11,998 nucleotides of DNA, taken from NCBI GenBank assembly GCA_018376855.1, contig JAHAAN010000056.1:1-11998 (forward strand). Reading direction: 5' to 3'. The number at the start of each line of letters is the position of its first letter. Within the stretch, counting starts at the first letter, position 1. Under the pieces are notes generated by a model. That model was given only the letters and a program-made list of their open reading frames with translations. It was not told the origin of the DNA and did not search any database. This DNA is from Clostridiales bacterium. GTDB taxonomy: Bacteria > Bacillota > Clostridia > Christensenellales > QALW01. This document shows positions 1-6,763 of the stretch, piece after piece. The translations under genes were made by a program, and so were the position numbers.

Positions 1-2659
1 TAGGCGTTACCGTTACGCTTTCCACTTTCAGATAGTCCCCGCGGATATAGCCGATCTTCCCTTGCGGCGTTTTCAGCTGATACCAATCTCCGCTCTTACT
101 CAGCACCTCGCACTTAGTTCCCTTCGCCACTGTTCCGATCAGCGTATGGCTTGTGCTCGGCCCTGAACGCATATTAACCGCTGTGTTCACATTCACCACC
201 GTTGCCACCTGCTTGATCTCAGGCGTGGGCGTTGCCGTTGGTGTCGCCGTGGATGTTGCTGTGGAAGTTTCCGTTATTGTAGGCGTTTCTGAAATCGTAG
301 GAGTAGGCTCTGAAGTTTCTTCGTCGCTCGGGGAAGGCGAAGTCCCTGTTTCCTCAGGCGTAACAGAAGGCTCCGGTGTATTGGGATTCTCCCATGCATC
401 GATATATTTTCCCATCACATAGCCTTCTAAATGATCGGTTTTTATTTTATACCATTCGCCTGCCTGCTCCAAAATTTCCACGCGCGCTTCATGCCAAAGC
501 TGCCCGATCAGCGCACCGTCCACACTGGCCTCATCACGAACGTTCAAAGCCGTCGAAGGATCCGACAAGCTTACTGTGCCATACCATCTGTTAGGATCAG
601 GCGTTGTTTGCTCATTTGGGTTAATTACTTCGTAATCGGCAATTTTTATTACAGTATTATTATAATAGAACAGCAAGATCTGCTGATAGGTATGTCCGTC
701 TAAGGCGCGCATTCTTGCCCCCTGCTGACTGAAACCAACTCCATGCCCGTTTCCGCGCATAGAAAAAATAAAATAATCCGTATAGCTCTCTGCATAATAG
801 ATGATTTGATTTTTAAGGCTTGTCCCCTGTGCAAGCGAATAGTCGCGGATATCATCGATAAACACATCCACCGTTACGGTGATTTCCTCCGGCAAAACCT
901 CCACGGGCTGCGGCGTTGCCGTCGGCTCCTGCGTGGGTTCCTGTGTCGGTTCTTCAGTCGGCTCTTGTGTTGGCTCTTCAGTCGGTTCCGCAGTAACAGC
1001 GTCCGTTGCTTGAGCAGTTCCGTCCGGCTCTGCCGTATCTGTCGGTGAAAACTCCGTTCCCTCCGTACTAGCCATTGTTTCCGAAACGGCTGCTACAGCT
1101 GCTTCGATCTTTTCCACCTTCAGATATTCACCGCTTACATAGCCTACCGCTCCTGCCGCAGTGCGGATATGATACCAGCCGCCGATTTGCCCAAGAACAT
1201 CCAATTCAAGACCCTTTGCCAATGATCCGATAATCGAAAATGCTGTTCCCGGACCGGAACGCATATTTACGGAAATATTGCAGTTTACGATCGTTCCCTT
1301 ATAAAGAAAATTCTCCTGCTCATCCTGCTGCACCATCATCTTGCCGGTATTAGGCGAAATCACCACGGAATCTGAAAGATTCGCCGAATTAATATAGCCA
1401 ACGGTTCCGTCTGCCGTTTTTACTTTATAATAACTTTTGGATTTATCCAAAACCTGCACACGCGCACCGCTCCAAACTGTCTTGAGCACATCGTATGAAG
1501 ACGACGGCCCGCTGTAAACACCGAGCGTTCTTTTTGCATTAGCTGTGCGCATATACTCTACCGCTTCACCCACCGGCGCCGCCTGCAGATTCTGATCCCC
1601 TTTATAGGCAAGCAGCCGAGCCGTAATGCGGAGGAATACATAGGAACGCGACTTCTCATCCGGAAATCTTCTTGTATGCACGGAAAGATCGTTCACACCC
1701 AAAATGGAAAAATTATCGGGATTTGTGCTGTACCCAAGACTGTAAAGCGCAATCTGAAGCTCCGGCTTCATCATTGCTTCTATGCGCGCATCAAGCGTAG
1801 AATACACGTCCTTATTCGTGATGGTTCTGGGTAAATACAGCTTGCGGTTTACGCCGCTGGAATTATAATCATAGATATCGTCGTTGATCTGCAAATACGC
1901 TAACGGCGCTGATCCCCACGCATTCTCGCTGCTGCGGGTCTGCCCGCCGTTGCTGGCGCTGTAATAACCGCCGACAACCTTTCCGTTATAGGTCAACACC
2001 TGCCCTGCCGTTTCACGCACCGCCTGTATGCATTTTGTCCATGTAGCATTATATCCCGGATAGACCTGATTGGATGAGCTGTCTAAGATATCATATGTAG
2101 TGGGTGTCTGGGCAGATTTCATTAACGAGACTGCATAAGATCTCGCAGCCACCGCCTGCGCTTTCAGCGCTTCTATATGAGAAGAGTTTCCGATCTCTCC
2201 AAACACCACACCGACGAGATACGTTTCGATATCAATATGGTTGATCAAGTAAACGCCTGTACCGGATTTAATGAAATACATATCCCCCAAATACATGCGG
2301 GATCCATAGCGCGGATTATCCATCTGCATTCCCTTATAGCTGTTATCCACTTTTTTCAGGATCACATAACCGGAATCAGATGTATAAACCACCTTTCCCG
2401 CAGAATCCTTAATGGCGGCTTTTCCATCGGAAAGGCAAGCCGTATAGGTGCTGCCTGCCGTCAGAAGTCTGCCGTCCGGAAGGCTGTACTGCCCCTGCAC
2501 CTTAAAATCCTTGCTCTTTACTGTGCCGATCGTAGAGAGCTTTACACGCAGGATAGAAGGCGTTGACGCGGCGTTAACCCCTCCTTCCGTAAAACAAAGG
2601 GAACCCGCTGTTAATATCAGCATAGCCAACACCAAAATCATTGCCGTCCACTTCTTCAT
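1..2659 (-). CDS. Secreted SpoIID/LytB-domain cell-wall protein with four SH3b repeats (3' end outside the window)
   Basis: The frame stays open for 886 codons to the window edge, so the C-terminus is missing. The ATG at 2659 follows GGGAGGA with a 7-nt gap. Residues 1-31 are a Sec signal peptide. The first SpoIID half (about 135-355) has YLVGVVFGEIGN, with Glu155 at the position of the SpoIID catalytic glutamate, then EALKAQAVAARSYA and NGGQTRSSENAWG. Two SH3b domains (about 368-430 and 452-517) and an EPT-rich linker (about 522-592) come next. The second SpoIID half follows (about 593-675), with GHGVGFSQQGARMRAL around His639. A third SH3b (about 689-759), a Thr/Pro linker and a fourth SH3b (from about 816) end the visible part. 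SpoIID enzymes are lytic transglycosylases acting on peptidoglycan, and SH3b domains usually bind the wall. The zinc-site Cys/His loop of sporulation SpoIID reads ILDSSSNQVY here, so this is closer to LytB. It lies after murA but has its own promoter. Confidence 0.9.
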   Translation of the reverse strand, partial: MKKWTAMILVLAMLILTAGSLCFTEGGVNAASTPSILRVKLSTIGTVKSKDFKVQGQYSLPDGRLLTAGSTYTACLSDGKAAIKDSAGKVVYTSDSGYVILKKVDNSYKGMQMDNPRYGSRMYLGDMYFIKSGTGVYLINHIDIETYLVGVVFGEIGNSSHIEALKAQAVAARSYAVSLMKSAQTPTTYDILDSSSNQVYPGYNATWTKCIQAVRETAGQVLTYNGKVVGGYYSASNGGQTRSSENAWGSAPLAYLQINDDIYDYNSSGVNRKLYLPRTITNKDVYSTLDARIEAMMKPELQIALYSLGYSTNPDNFSILGVNDLSVHTRRFPDEKSRSYVFLRITARLLAYKGDQNLQAAPVGEAVEYMRTANAKRTLGVYSGPSSSYDVLKTVWSGARVQVLDKSKSYYKVKTADGTVGYINSANLSDSVVISPNTGKMMVQQDEQENFLYKGTIVNCNISVNMRSGPGTAFSIIGSLAKGLELDVLGQIGGWYHIRTAAGAVGYVSGEYLKVEKIEAAVAAVSETMASTEGTEFSPTDTAEPDGTAQATDAVTAEPTEEPTQEPTEEPTQEPTQEPTATPQPVEVLPEEITVTVDVFIDDIRDYSLAQGTSLKNQIIYYAESYTDYFIFSMRGNGHGVGFSQQGARMRALDGHTYQQILLFYYNNTVIKIADYEVINPNEQTTPDPNRWYGTVSLSDPSTALNVRDEASVDGALIGQLWHEARVEILEQAGEWYKIKTDHLEGYVMGKYIDAWENPNTPEPSVTPEETGTSPSPSDEETSEPTPTISETPTITETSTATSTATPTATPTPEIKQVATVVNVNTAVNMRSGPSTSHTLIGTVAKGTKCEVLSKSGDWYQLKTPQGKIGYIRGDYLKVESVTVTP
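920..988 (-). repeat. Tandem EPT(E/Q) coding repeat in the SpoIID-protein linker
   Basis: A run of near-identical 9-12 base units on the minus strand encodes EPTEEPTQEPTEEPTQEPT. It forms the flexible linker between the second SH3b domain and the C-terminal SpoIID half. Such Pro/Thr/Glu linkers are common in secreted wall proteins and are prone to length change by slippage. A looser Thr/Ser/Pro linker of the same kind lies at about 215-385. Confidence 0.8.
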
Positions 2660-2666
2660 TTACATG

Positions 2667-2673
2667 TCCTCCC
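2667..2673 (-). promoter_or_regulatory. Ribosome binding site of the SpoIID-like gene
   Basis: GGGAGGA on the minus strand, 7 nt before the ATG at 2659. It fixes the start just ahead of the signal peptide MKKWTAMILVL. Confidence 0.8.
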
Positions 2674-2708
2674 GACAAAAAAATCATATAATCCGGATAT
2701 TTTTACAT

Positions 2709-2736
2709 TTTATATAATATCAGACCTCACCGTCAA
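2709..2736 (-). promoter_or_regulatory. Sigma-A-type promoter of the SpoIID-like gene
   Basis: On the minus strand TTGACG (2731-2736) is followed after 16 bases by TATAAA (2709-2714), about 50 bases before the start codon. It lies downstream of the murA terminator, so the gene should be transcribed separately. A weaker alternative, TTGAAA with TATTTA, lies further upstream near 2800-2835. I saw no good sigma-E element. Confidence 0.6.
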
Positions 2737-2860
2737 ATGCAAGTTTTCCAAACACCGTTGCGAGCAAATAGCTGTTCCATTCTTTCATTTTCGCGCTCGC
2801 GCTTTAAATATTACAAAATTATTACTTTTTCAAGAACTTTGGTAACATTTGTTTCCATCC

Positions 2861-2897
2861 GAAAAATATAAAAGAGAAAGCCCAAAACTTTCTCTTT
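2861..2897 (-). terminator. Intrinsic terminator of the corA-fmdB-murA operon
   Basis: Read on the minus strand, AAAGAGAAAG pairs perfectly with CTTTCTCTTT (10 bp, 7-base loop), followed by TATATTTTTC. The hairpin (2871-2897) starts about 15 bases after the murA stop codon. The stem is AT-rich but long and well placed. Confidence 0.8.
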
Positions 2898-2912
2898 ATT
2901 ATCAGCAATCTA

Positions 2913-4178
2913 TCACAATATTGCACAATCTTCTTCCACACGCCGTATATCCGCCCCCAGCGCCGAAAGCTTCTGCTCAATGCCTTCGTAGCCGCGGTCA
3001 ATATAACGCACGCCGCCGATCACAGTAGTTCCCTCCGCCATCAGCCCTGCCAACACCAACGCCGCTCCCGCACGCAGATCCGTTGCCTCGACACGCCTGC
3101 CGTAAAGCCGTTCCACACCGTCAATAAAAGCGAGCCTATCCTCCACCCGAACGCGCGCACCCATTCTGCGCATTTCCTCCAAATGGCGATTTCGCTGTTC
3201 AAAAATCGTTTCCGTAACGATGCTTGTTCCTTTCGCCCGTGTCATCATAGCAGAAAACGGCTGCTGCAAATCAGTGGGAAATCCCGGATAGACCATTGTT
3301 TTCACGTTCACCGGAAGCGGACGATCAAACGCCCTAACACGAATCCAATCGTCCCCTTCCGTTACTTCAGCGCCCGCTTCTCTGAGCTTTGCGCTGACAG
3401 CCTCCATATGCATGGGAATACAGTTGCGGATCGTAATATCGCTCTGCGTACCTGCTGCAATAATCATCCATGTGCCGGTTTCGATCTGATCCGGAATGAT
3501 GGTATAATTACAGCCCCCCAAGCGCTTAACCCCATGTATGCGGATTACATCCGTTCCGGCGCCCTTGATATTAGCCCCCATATTGTTCAGAAAATTGGCC
3601 GTGTCCACCACATGCGGTTCCTTTGCGCAGCCGAAGAACGTGGTAACGCCGTCCGCCTAGCTGGCCGCAATAATCAGGTTGATCGTTGCGCCTACGCTGG
3701 CCTCAATATGTATCTCCGCACCTCTGAGACGATCTGCCCGCAAATGAAGCAGATTTCCCTCTTCAATCTCGGCTCCCATAGCGCGAAAGCCTTTCAAATG
3801 CTGGTCTACAGGCCGCGCGCCGATGGAGCACCCTCCCGGAGGCGGAACAAACGCTTCCCCATACCGCGCCAAAAGCACGCCCATCAGATAGCTTGAAGCG
3901 CGCATACGCGAGACCATATCCTCAGGCGGAATCTTATTTTGAAGCCGCGAAGCGTCTATCGTGATCTTGCCCTGCCGTGTCAGCTCCACCCGCGCGCCCA
4001 TATACTCCAACAAACGCGCCATAACCAATACGTCGTCTATATACGGCAGGTTATCAATCGTGCAAACTTCCTCTGAAAGCATCGCTGCCGCAAGCACTGC
4101 CACAGCCGCATTTTTAGCTCCGTTAATAGAAACGTCGCCATGCAGCGGCCTCCCGCCGTTAATTAAAATCTTCTCCAC
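2913..4178 (-). pseudogene. murA: murA, UDP-N-acetylglucosamine 1-carboxyvinyltransferase, interrupted by an in-frame TAG codon
   Basis: MurA transfers enolpyruvate from phosphoenolpyruvate to UDP-GlcNAc, the first committed step of peptidoglycan synthesis, in the cytoplasm. Reading from GTG 4178 gives 421 codons, the normal family length. Visible signatures are Lys22-Asn23 in NGAKNAA, the active-site Cys117 in PPPGGCSIGARPVD (target of fosfomycin), YPGFPTDLQQPFSAM with the conserved Asp, and DLRAGAALVLA with the conserved Arg. Codon 174 (3657-3659) is TAG, between TINLIIAAS and ADGVTTFFG; the frame is intact on both sides and nothing else is damaged. The GTG start is chosen because GGGGGAA lies 6 nt upstream and the protein then begins MEKILINGG like other MurA proteins. 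It lies 16 bases after fmdB, last gene of the operon. It could be a recent nonsense mutant, a sequence error, a readthrough gene or two separately translated halves; the sequence alone cannot decide. Confidence 0.85.
3657..3659 (-). other. In-frame amber (TAG) codon inside murA
   Basis: The codons read GCC-AGC-TAG-GCG-GAC in the minus-strand murA frame. The position corresponds to the variable residue in the AA(T/V)(L/R/K)A(E/D)G segment of MurA proteins, so several residues would be tolerated. About 45 bases downstream AAAGGA precedes GTG 3611, which could allow re-initiation of the C-terminal part. Confidence 0.9.
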
Positions 4179-4194
4179 AATGACTTCCCCCAAA

Positions 4195-4404
4195 TCAATG
4201 CTTGCAGCCCGAACACGTTGCGCAATGCCCCGTACATTCCCCGCCGCCTGTGCCGATAGAACCGTAGCATTTACCTTCATACACACGCATCAGGTTTTTC
4301 CCCGCACATTTAGGGCATATAACTTTGTCTATATTTTCACTGCTGCGAACCAATTCATCAAAAATATATCCGCAGTCCTTACATTTAAAATCCAAAAGAG
4401 GCAT
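4195..4404 (-). CDS. Small FmdB-type zinc ribbon protein
   Basis: A 69-residue protein starting MPLLDFKCKDCGYIFDELV, typical of the FmdB/zinc-ribbon-8 family of small regulatory-type proteins whose role is generally unproven. Cys8-x2-Cys11 and Cys30-x2-Cys33 form the expected four-cysteine zinc site. The C-terminal tail is Gly- and Cys-rich, with five more cysteines (46, 57, 61, 64, 67), as often seen in this family. I chose the ATG at 4404 because the protein then starts like its relatives and has a purine-rich GGGAAAGGGAAAG just upstream; an in-frame TTG at 4422 is less likely. It lies 30 bases after the corA-family stop and 16 bases before murA, so it is the middle gene of an operon. A zinc or metal-related role beside a metal transporter is only a guess. 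Confidence 0.8.
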   Translation of the reverse strand: MPLLDFKCKDCGYIFDELVRSSENIDKVICPKCAGKNLMRVYEGKCYGSIGTGGGECTGHCATCSGCKH

Positions 4405-4434
4405 ATTCTTTCCCTTTCCCAATATGCTGCACTT

Positions 4435-5370
4435 TTACAGCATTTTCAATTTTCGCATGATCCATGCCACCGCGCCGGAGAGCAGCAGCGCAGCGCCGGT
4501 TACGATCCAAAAACCATATGGCTTATCGGAAAGCGGCATAGAAGCAAAATTCATTCCCCAAATGCTTGCAACGATCGTAGGAATTGATATTACGATCGTA
4601 ATGGAAGCAAGCATTTTCATCACAATATTAAGATTGTTAGAAATTACGGAAGCAAAAGCATCCATTGTCCCTGAAAGAATATCGCGGTAAATATTACACA
4701 TTTCGATAGCCTGCTTATTTTCTACGATAACATCCTCCAAAAGATCCTCGTCATCCTGATACTTCTTGATATAGTCGATCTTCAGCATTTTATCCAGCAC
4801 CATCTCGTTGCTGGTAAGCGAGGTGGAAAAATAAACCAACGATTTTTCAAGCCCCAGCAGCTGGATCAGCTCTTTATTTTTCATAGATTTATGCAATTCA
4901 TTCTGCACTCTTGTGCTGGCTTTATCAATCTGTTTAAGATATTGGAGAAACTTTGTAGCATTTTTATAAAGCAGCTGCAAAATAAACCGTGATTTTTTAA
5001 AGGTATAAAATCCCTTGACTCTTCCCTCGATAAAATCGTTAATCACCGGCGTAGGCTTGAGCGTAACGGTAACAATCACGTCCTCCGTGCACAAAATTCC
5101 AAGCGGAATCGTGCTGTAGACAAAGCTCCGCCCTTCAGCCTCCACCATCGGTATATCCACAATAATCAGCGTATCCCCGTTATCCGTTTCAATACGCGCA
5201 CGTTCCTCTTCATCCAAAGCCGCGCGCACCCAATCCGGTTCCACGCCTAAATATTCCGTAACAGCATTAAGCTCGCTTTCATCGGGATTGCACAGATGCA
5301 CCCAGCAGCCCTTGCTGAACTCCTGCACCTCTTCGGTACGCTCTTGGTCTGTTTTAACAATTGTCATCAT
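4435..5370 (-). CDS. CorA-family divalent metal ion transporter
   Basis: CorA proteins are pentameric inner-membrane channels that let Mg2+ (also Co2+ or Ni2+) into the cell. The sequence has a long cytoplasmic N-terminal part with the expected alpha-helical stretch (IDKASTRVQNELHKSMKNKE), a first membrane helix ending in the signature GMN (residues about 272-274 from this start) and a second helix, FWIVTGAALLLSGAVAWIM, before a short basic tail. The length of about 311 residues is normal. Three in-frame ATG codons lie at 5376, 5370 and 5367; AGGAG at 5380-5384 is only 3 nt from the first but 9 nt from the second, so 5370 is preferred. The loop after GMN reads FASMPLSDKPYG, not the classical MPEL. 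It is the first gene of the corA-fmdB-murA operon and has a long, possibly regulatory leader. Whether the substrate is Mg2+ cannot be told. Confidence 0.9.
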   Translation of the reverse strand: MMTIVKTDQERTEEVQEFSKGCWVHLCNPDESELNAVTEYLGVEPDWVRAALDEEERARIETDNGDTLIIVDIPMVEAEGRSFVYSTIPLGILCTEDVIVTVTLKPTPVINDFIEGRVKGFYTFKKSRFILQLLYKNATKFLQYLKQIDKASTRVQNELHKSMKNKELIQLLGLEKSLVYFSTSLTSNEMVLDKMLKIDYIKKYQDDEDLLEDVIVENKQAIEMCNIYRDILSGTMDAFASVISNNLNIVMKMLASITIVISIPTIVASIWGMNFASMPLSDKPYGFWIVTGAALLLSGAVAWIMRKLKML

Positions 5371-5400
5371 GTTCATCAGCTCCTATTCATTTTACCGCCC

Positions 5401-5552
5401 CAAGCAAGACGGCAAAACGATACGCCATGAACCTTAGCGGAACGCGGCAATATGTAAAAGCCAAGCTTGCTTCAAAGCATATTTTCTGCGGTTTCTACTG
5501 TTTCCGGCAGGGTCGCCTTCCATTTTGCCAACCTCCCATTAAATCTTGCCCG
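5401..5552 (-). promoter_or_regulatory. Structured 5' leader of the corA operon (candidate regulatory RNA)
   Basis: On the minus-strand transcript CGGGCAAGAU (5543-5552) can pair over 10 bp, with G-U pairs, to GUCUUGCUUG (5401-5410), and GGCAAAAUG (5521-5529) over 9 bp to CGUUUUGCC (5411-5419). The two helices are contiguous on the 3' side and separated on the 5' side by a 13-nt bulge, UUAAUGGGAGGUU. Inside, CUGCCGG can pair with CCGCAG, and AAUAUG with CAUAUU. The element ends about 30 nt before the corA start. The position suggests control of a metal transporter, such as a metal-sensing riboswitch. It resembles an M-box only loosely (GGGAGGUUGG, then AUGGA), and I do not assign it to a known class. 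Confidence 0.45.
5434..5523 (-). CDS. Possible 29-residue leader peptide ahead of corA
   Basis: An ATG at 5523 is preceded by GGGAGG (5532-5537) with an ideal 8-nt gap and opens a 29-codon frame ending TAA at 5434. The predicted peptide begins MEGDPAGNSRNRRKYALK and is basic, with no similarity I recognise. The start codon lies in the inner helix (5521-5529) and its ribosome binding site in the bulge of the leader structure, so translation and folding would compete. Leader peptides are known upstream of some enterobacterial Mg2+ transporter genes, but this is only an analogy. The good ribosome binding site is the main evidence; chance is a real alternative. Confidence 0.3.
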   Translation of the reverse strand: MEGDPAGNSRNRRKYALKQAWLLHIAAFR

Positions 5553-5584
5553 CACGCCGAAAGCGCCGACAGCTTTATTTTTAT

Positions 5585-5613
5585 ATAATACCACTTCGTC
5601 AAATTTTACGCAA
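5585..5613 (-). promoter_or_regulatory. Sigma-A-type promoter of the corA-fmdB-murA operon
   Basis: TTGCGT (5608-5613) and TATTAT (5585-5590) on the minus strand are separated by 17 bases. Transcription would start near 5578 and give a leader of about 200 nt, which contains the whole structured element. Confidence 0.6.
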
Positions 5614-5651
5614 TATTTTTCTTTCACTACTCAAAACACGAAAACACACCT

Positions 5652-5680
5652 GTATATTTTCAGCTGCTTTGGGCATAATC
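5652..5680 (+). promoter_or_regulatory. Candidate sigma-F promoter of spoIIR
   Basis: GTATA (5652-5656) and GGGCATAATC (5671-5680) match the forespore sigma-F pattern GywTA and GGnnAnAnT, with a 14-base spacer, one short of the usual 15. The start point would lie about 25 bases before the spoIIR ATG. spoIIR is sigma-F dependent in Bacillus subtilis. A sigma-E reading (ATATTT, 14 bases, CATAATCA) also fits in part, but less well at the -10 element. Confidence 0.6.
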
Positions 5681-5711
5681 ATGCCATCATTCAAAAAAAG
5701 GAGGCCTTCGC

Positions 5712-6248
5712 ATGAAACCTGCAAAAAAAATCTGTATTTTTCTGCTGCTTCTCTGCATTGCCGCTGCCCTGATCCCCTTTCCGCAGCCGATCGAAACCGT
5801 TGCCGATACCGAAAACCTGATTCGCATCCATGTGCGCGCAAACGACGACTCCGAAGAGGCGCAAACCATGAAGCTGCGTGTCAGAGATGCAATAAACATC
5901 GAAATTTCCAAAGCAATGAATAAATGCTCAGATGTGAACTCTGCTCGTTCCACGCTGAATGGAATGCTGCCGAAGCTTAAAAAGACCGCAGAAGCCGTCT
6001 GCGGACAGCCCGTTTCCTGCACGCTTGGCCGCGAAAGCTTTCCCGACCGCTACTACGACAATATTCTCTACCCCGCCGGCGAATACGAAGCGCTTATTGT
6101 CCGCATCGGAGAAGGCAGCGGTGCAAACTGGTGGTGCGTTGCATTCCCTCCGCTGTGCTACAGCGCTGTAGAAAACGCAAGCTCCGTTCCCCAAAAAGTA
6201 ACCTACCGCAGCTTTTTTGCAGAGCTTTGGCACCGCCTTTTCGGGTAA
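5712..6248 (+). CDS. spoIIR: Stage II sporulation protein R (SpoIIR)
   Basis: SpoIIR is made in the forespore, exported into the space between the two membranes and triggers SpoIIGA in the mother cell to cleave pro-sigma-E, so activating sigma-E. The 178-residue protein has an N-terminal membrane/signal segment (about 6-25), the conserved block LIRIHVRANDDSEEAQTMKL followed by RVRDA (36-60) and the hallmark YPAGEYEALIVRIGEG plus NWWCVAFPPLC (120-149). Length and domain order are normal. The ATG is preceded by AAAGGAGG with a 7-nt gap. It is transcribed divergently from the corA operon and convergently with the following lipoprotein gene, leaving only 5 bp between the two stop codons; no terminator separates them. 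The gene marks the organism as a spore former or a recent descendant of one. Confidence 0.95.
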   Translation: MKPAKKICIFLLLLCIAAALIPFPQPIETVADTENLIRIHVRANDDSEEAQTMKLRVRDAINIEISKAMNKCSDVNSARSTLNGMLPKLKKTAEAVCGQPVSCTLGRESFPDRYYDNILYPAGEYEALIVRIGEGSGANWWCVAFPPLCYSAVENASSVPQKVTYRSFFAELWHRLFG

Positions 6249-6253
6249 ATTCA

Positions 6254-6715
6254 TCAAAATATATACTTTTGCAGCTTGCTTACAGAAAGCTCCTCGGTAT
6301 TTTCGGCAAGCAGTTCACGAAGCCACGCTTCCGCATTTGTGCCCGAAAAATATTCGCTCAGATCATATCCGCTCATTCCCACAATGCAAAAATGCTCCGT
6401 CTCTTTTCCTCCCGAACGAAGGCGGAAAAGCAACACATAGCGTGCTTCACCAAGAAAATAACGCGCTTCTTCATTCAGTTCGTTCCATATTTCCGGCCGT
6501 TCTTGCGCAGCGCGGGAAACCGTCATCCCAAAATCCGTTCCCAAAAAAGCCGCTTTTGCTTCCAAGAGCGTAAATTCTTCGACCCGTCCCAGCTCCTCCT
6601 TATATTTTTTCGCTAACTCCACTGTGTATTTTTCCTGACTGGTCAAAAGTTCCTTCTGCTGCGAGCATGCGCAAAGCAAAAGCACGCACAGCACCAAAAT
6701 CCCGATTTTTTTCAT
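6254..6715 (-). CDS. Small lipoprotein of unknown function
   Basis: The 153-residue product starts MKKIGILVLCVLLLCACSQQ, a lipoprotein signal peptide with a lipobox ending at Cys17 (Leu-Cys-Ala-Cys), so the mature protein should be lipid-anchored on the outer face of the membrane. The rest is soluble and charged; residues about 22-60 look helical, and the part reading RYFLGEARYVLLFRLRSGG followed by ETEHFCIVGMSGYDL looks like beta strands. I do not recognise the family. AAAGGA lies 11 nt before the ATG, a somewhat long gap. It has its own sigma-A promoter overlapped by a perfect inverted repeat and runs convergently into spoIIR, with 5 bp between the stops, so the two transcripts must overlap unless an unseen terminator lies inside a coding region. 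Confidence 0.8.
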   Translation of the reverse strand: MKKIGILVLCVLLLCACSQQKELLTSQEKYTVELAKKYKEELGRVEEFTLLEAKAAFLGTDFGMTVSRAAQERPEIWNELNEEARYFLGEARYVLLFRLRSGGKETEHFCIVGMSGYDLSEYFSGTNAEAWLRELLAENTEELSVSKLQKYIF

Positions 6716-6763
6716 TGCAATGCCGTTCCTTTCTTATTTAAACGCAACCGTCTGTTTATGATT

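Noticed and set aside
743..1048. Plus-strand frame rich in Arg, Leu and Cys repeats
   Set aside because: It is the opposite strand of the EPT linker and SpoIID segment of the minus-strand gene; the repeats come from the linker repeats.
2913..4178. A frameshift in murA
   Set aside because: Codon-by-codon reading shows the same frame on both sides of the TAG, so this is a single in-frame stop and not a frameshift.
3183..4587. Long plus-strand reading frames (3183-3896 and 3961-4587) opposite murA, fmdB and corA
   Set aside because: They are antisense shadows of well-supported genes, with no ribosome binding site and no protein family signature.
5401..5578. Naming the corA leader an M-box (Mg2+) riboswitch
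   Set aside because: Only short pieces resemble the M-box core; the order of conserved segments on the 3' side does not match, so I left the class open.
5687..6257. Minus-strand frames across spoIIR
   Set aside because: They lie wholly opposite spoIIR, which has clear family motifs and a proper ribosome binding site.
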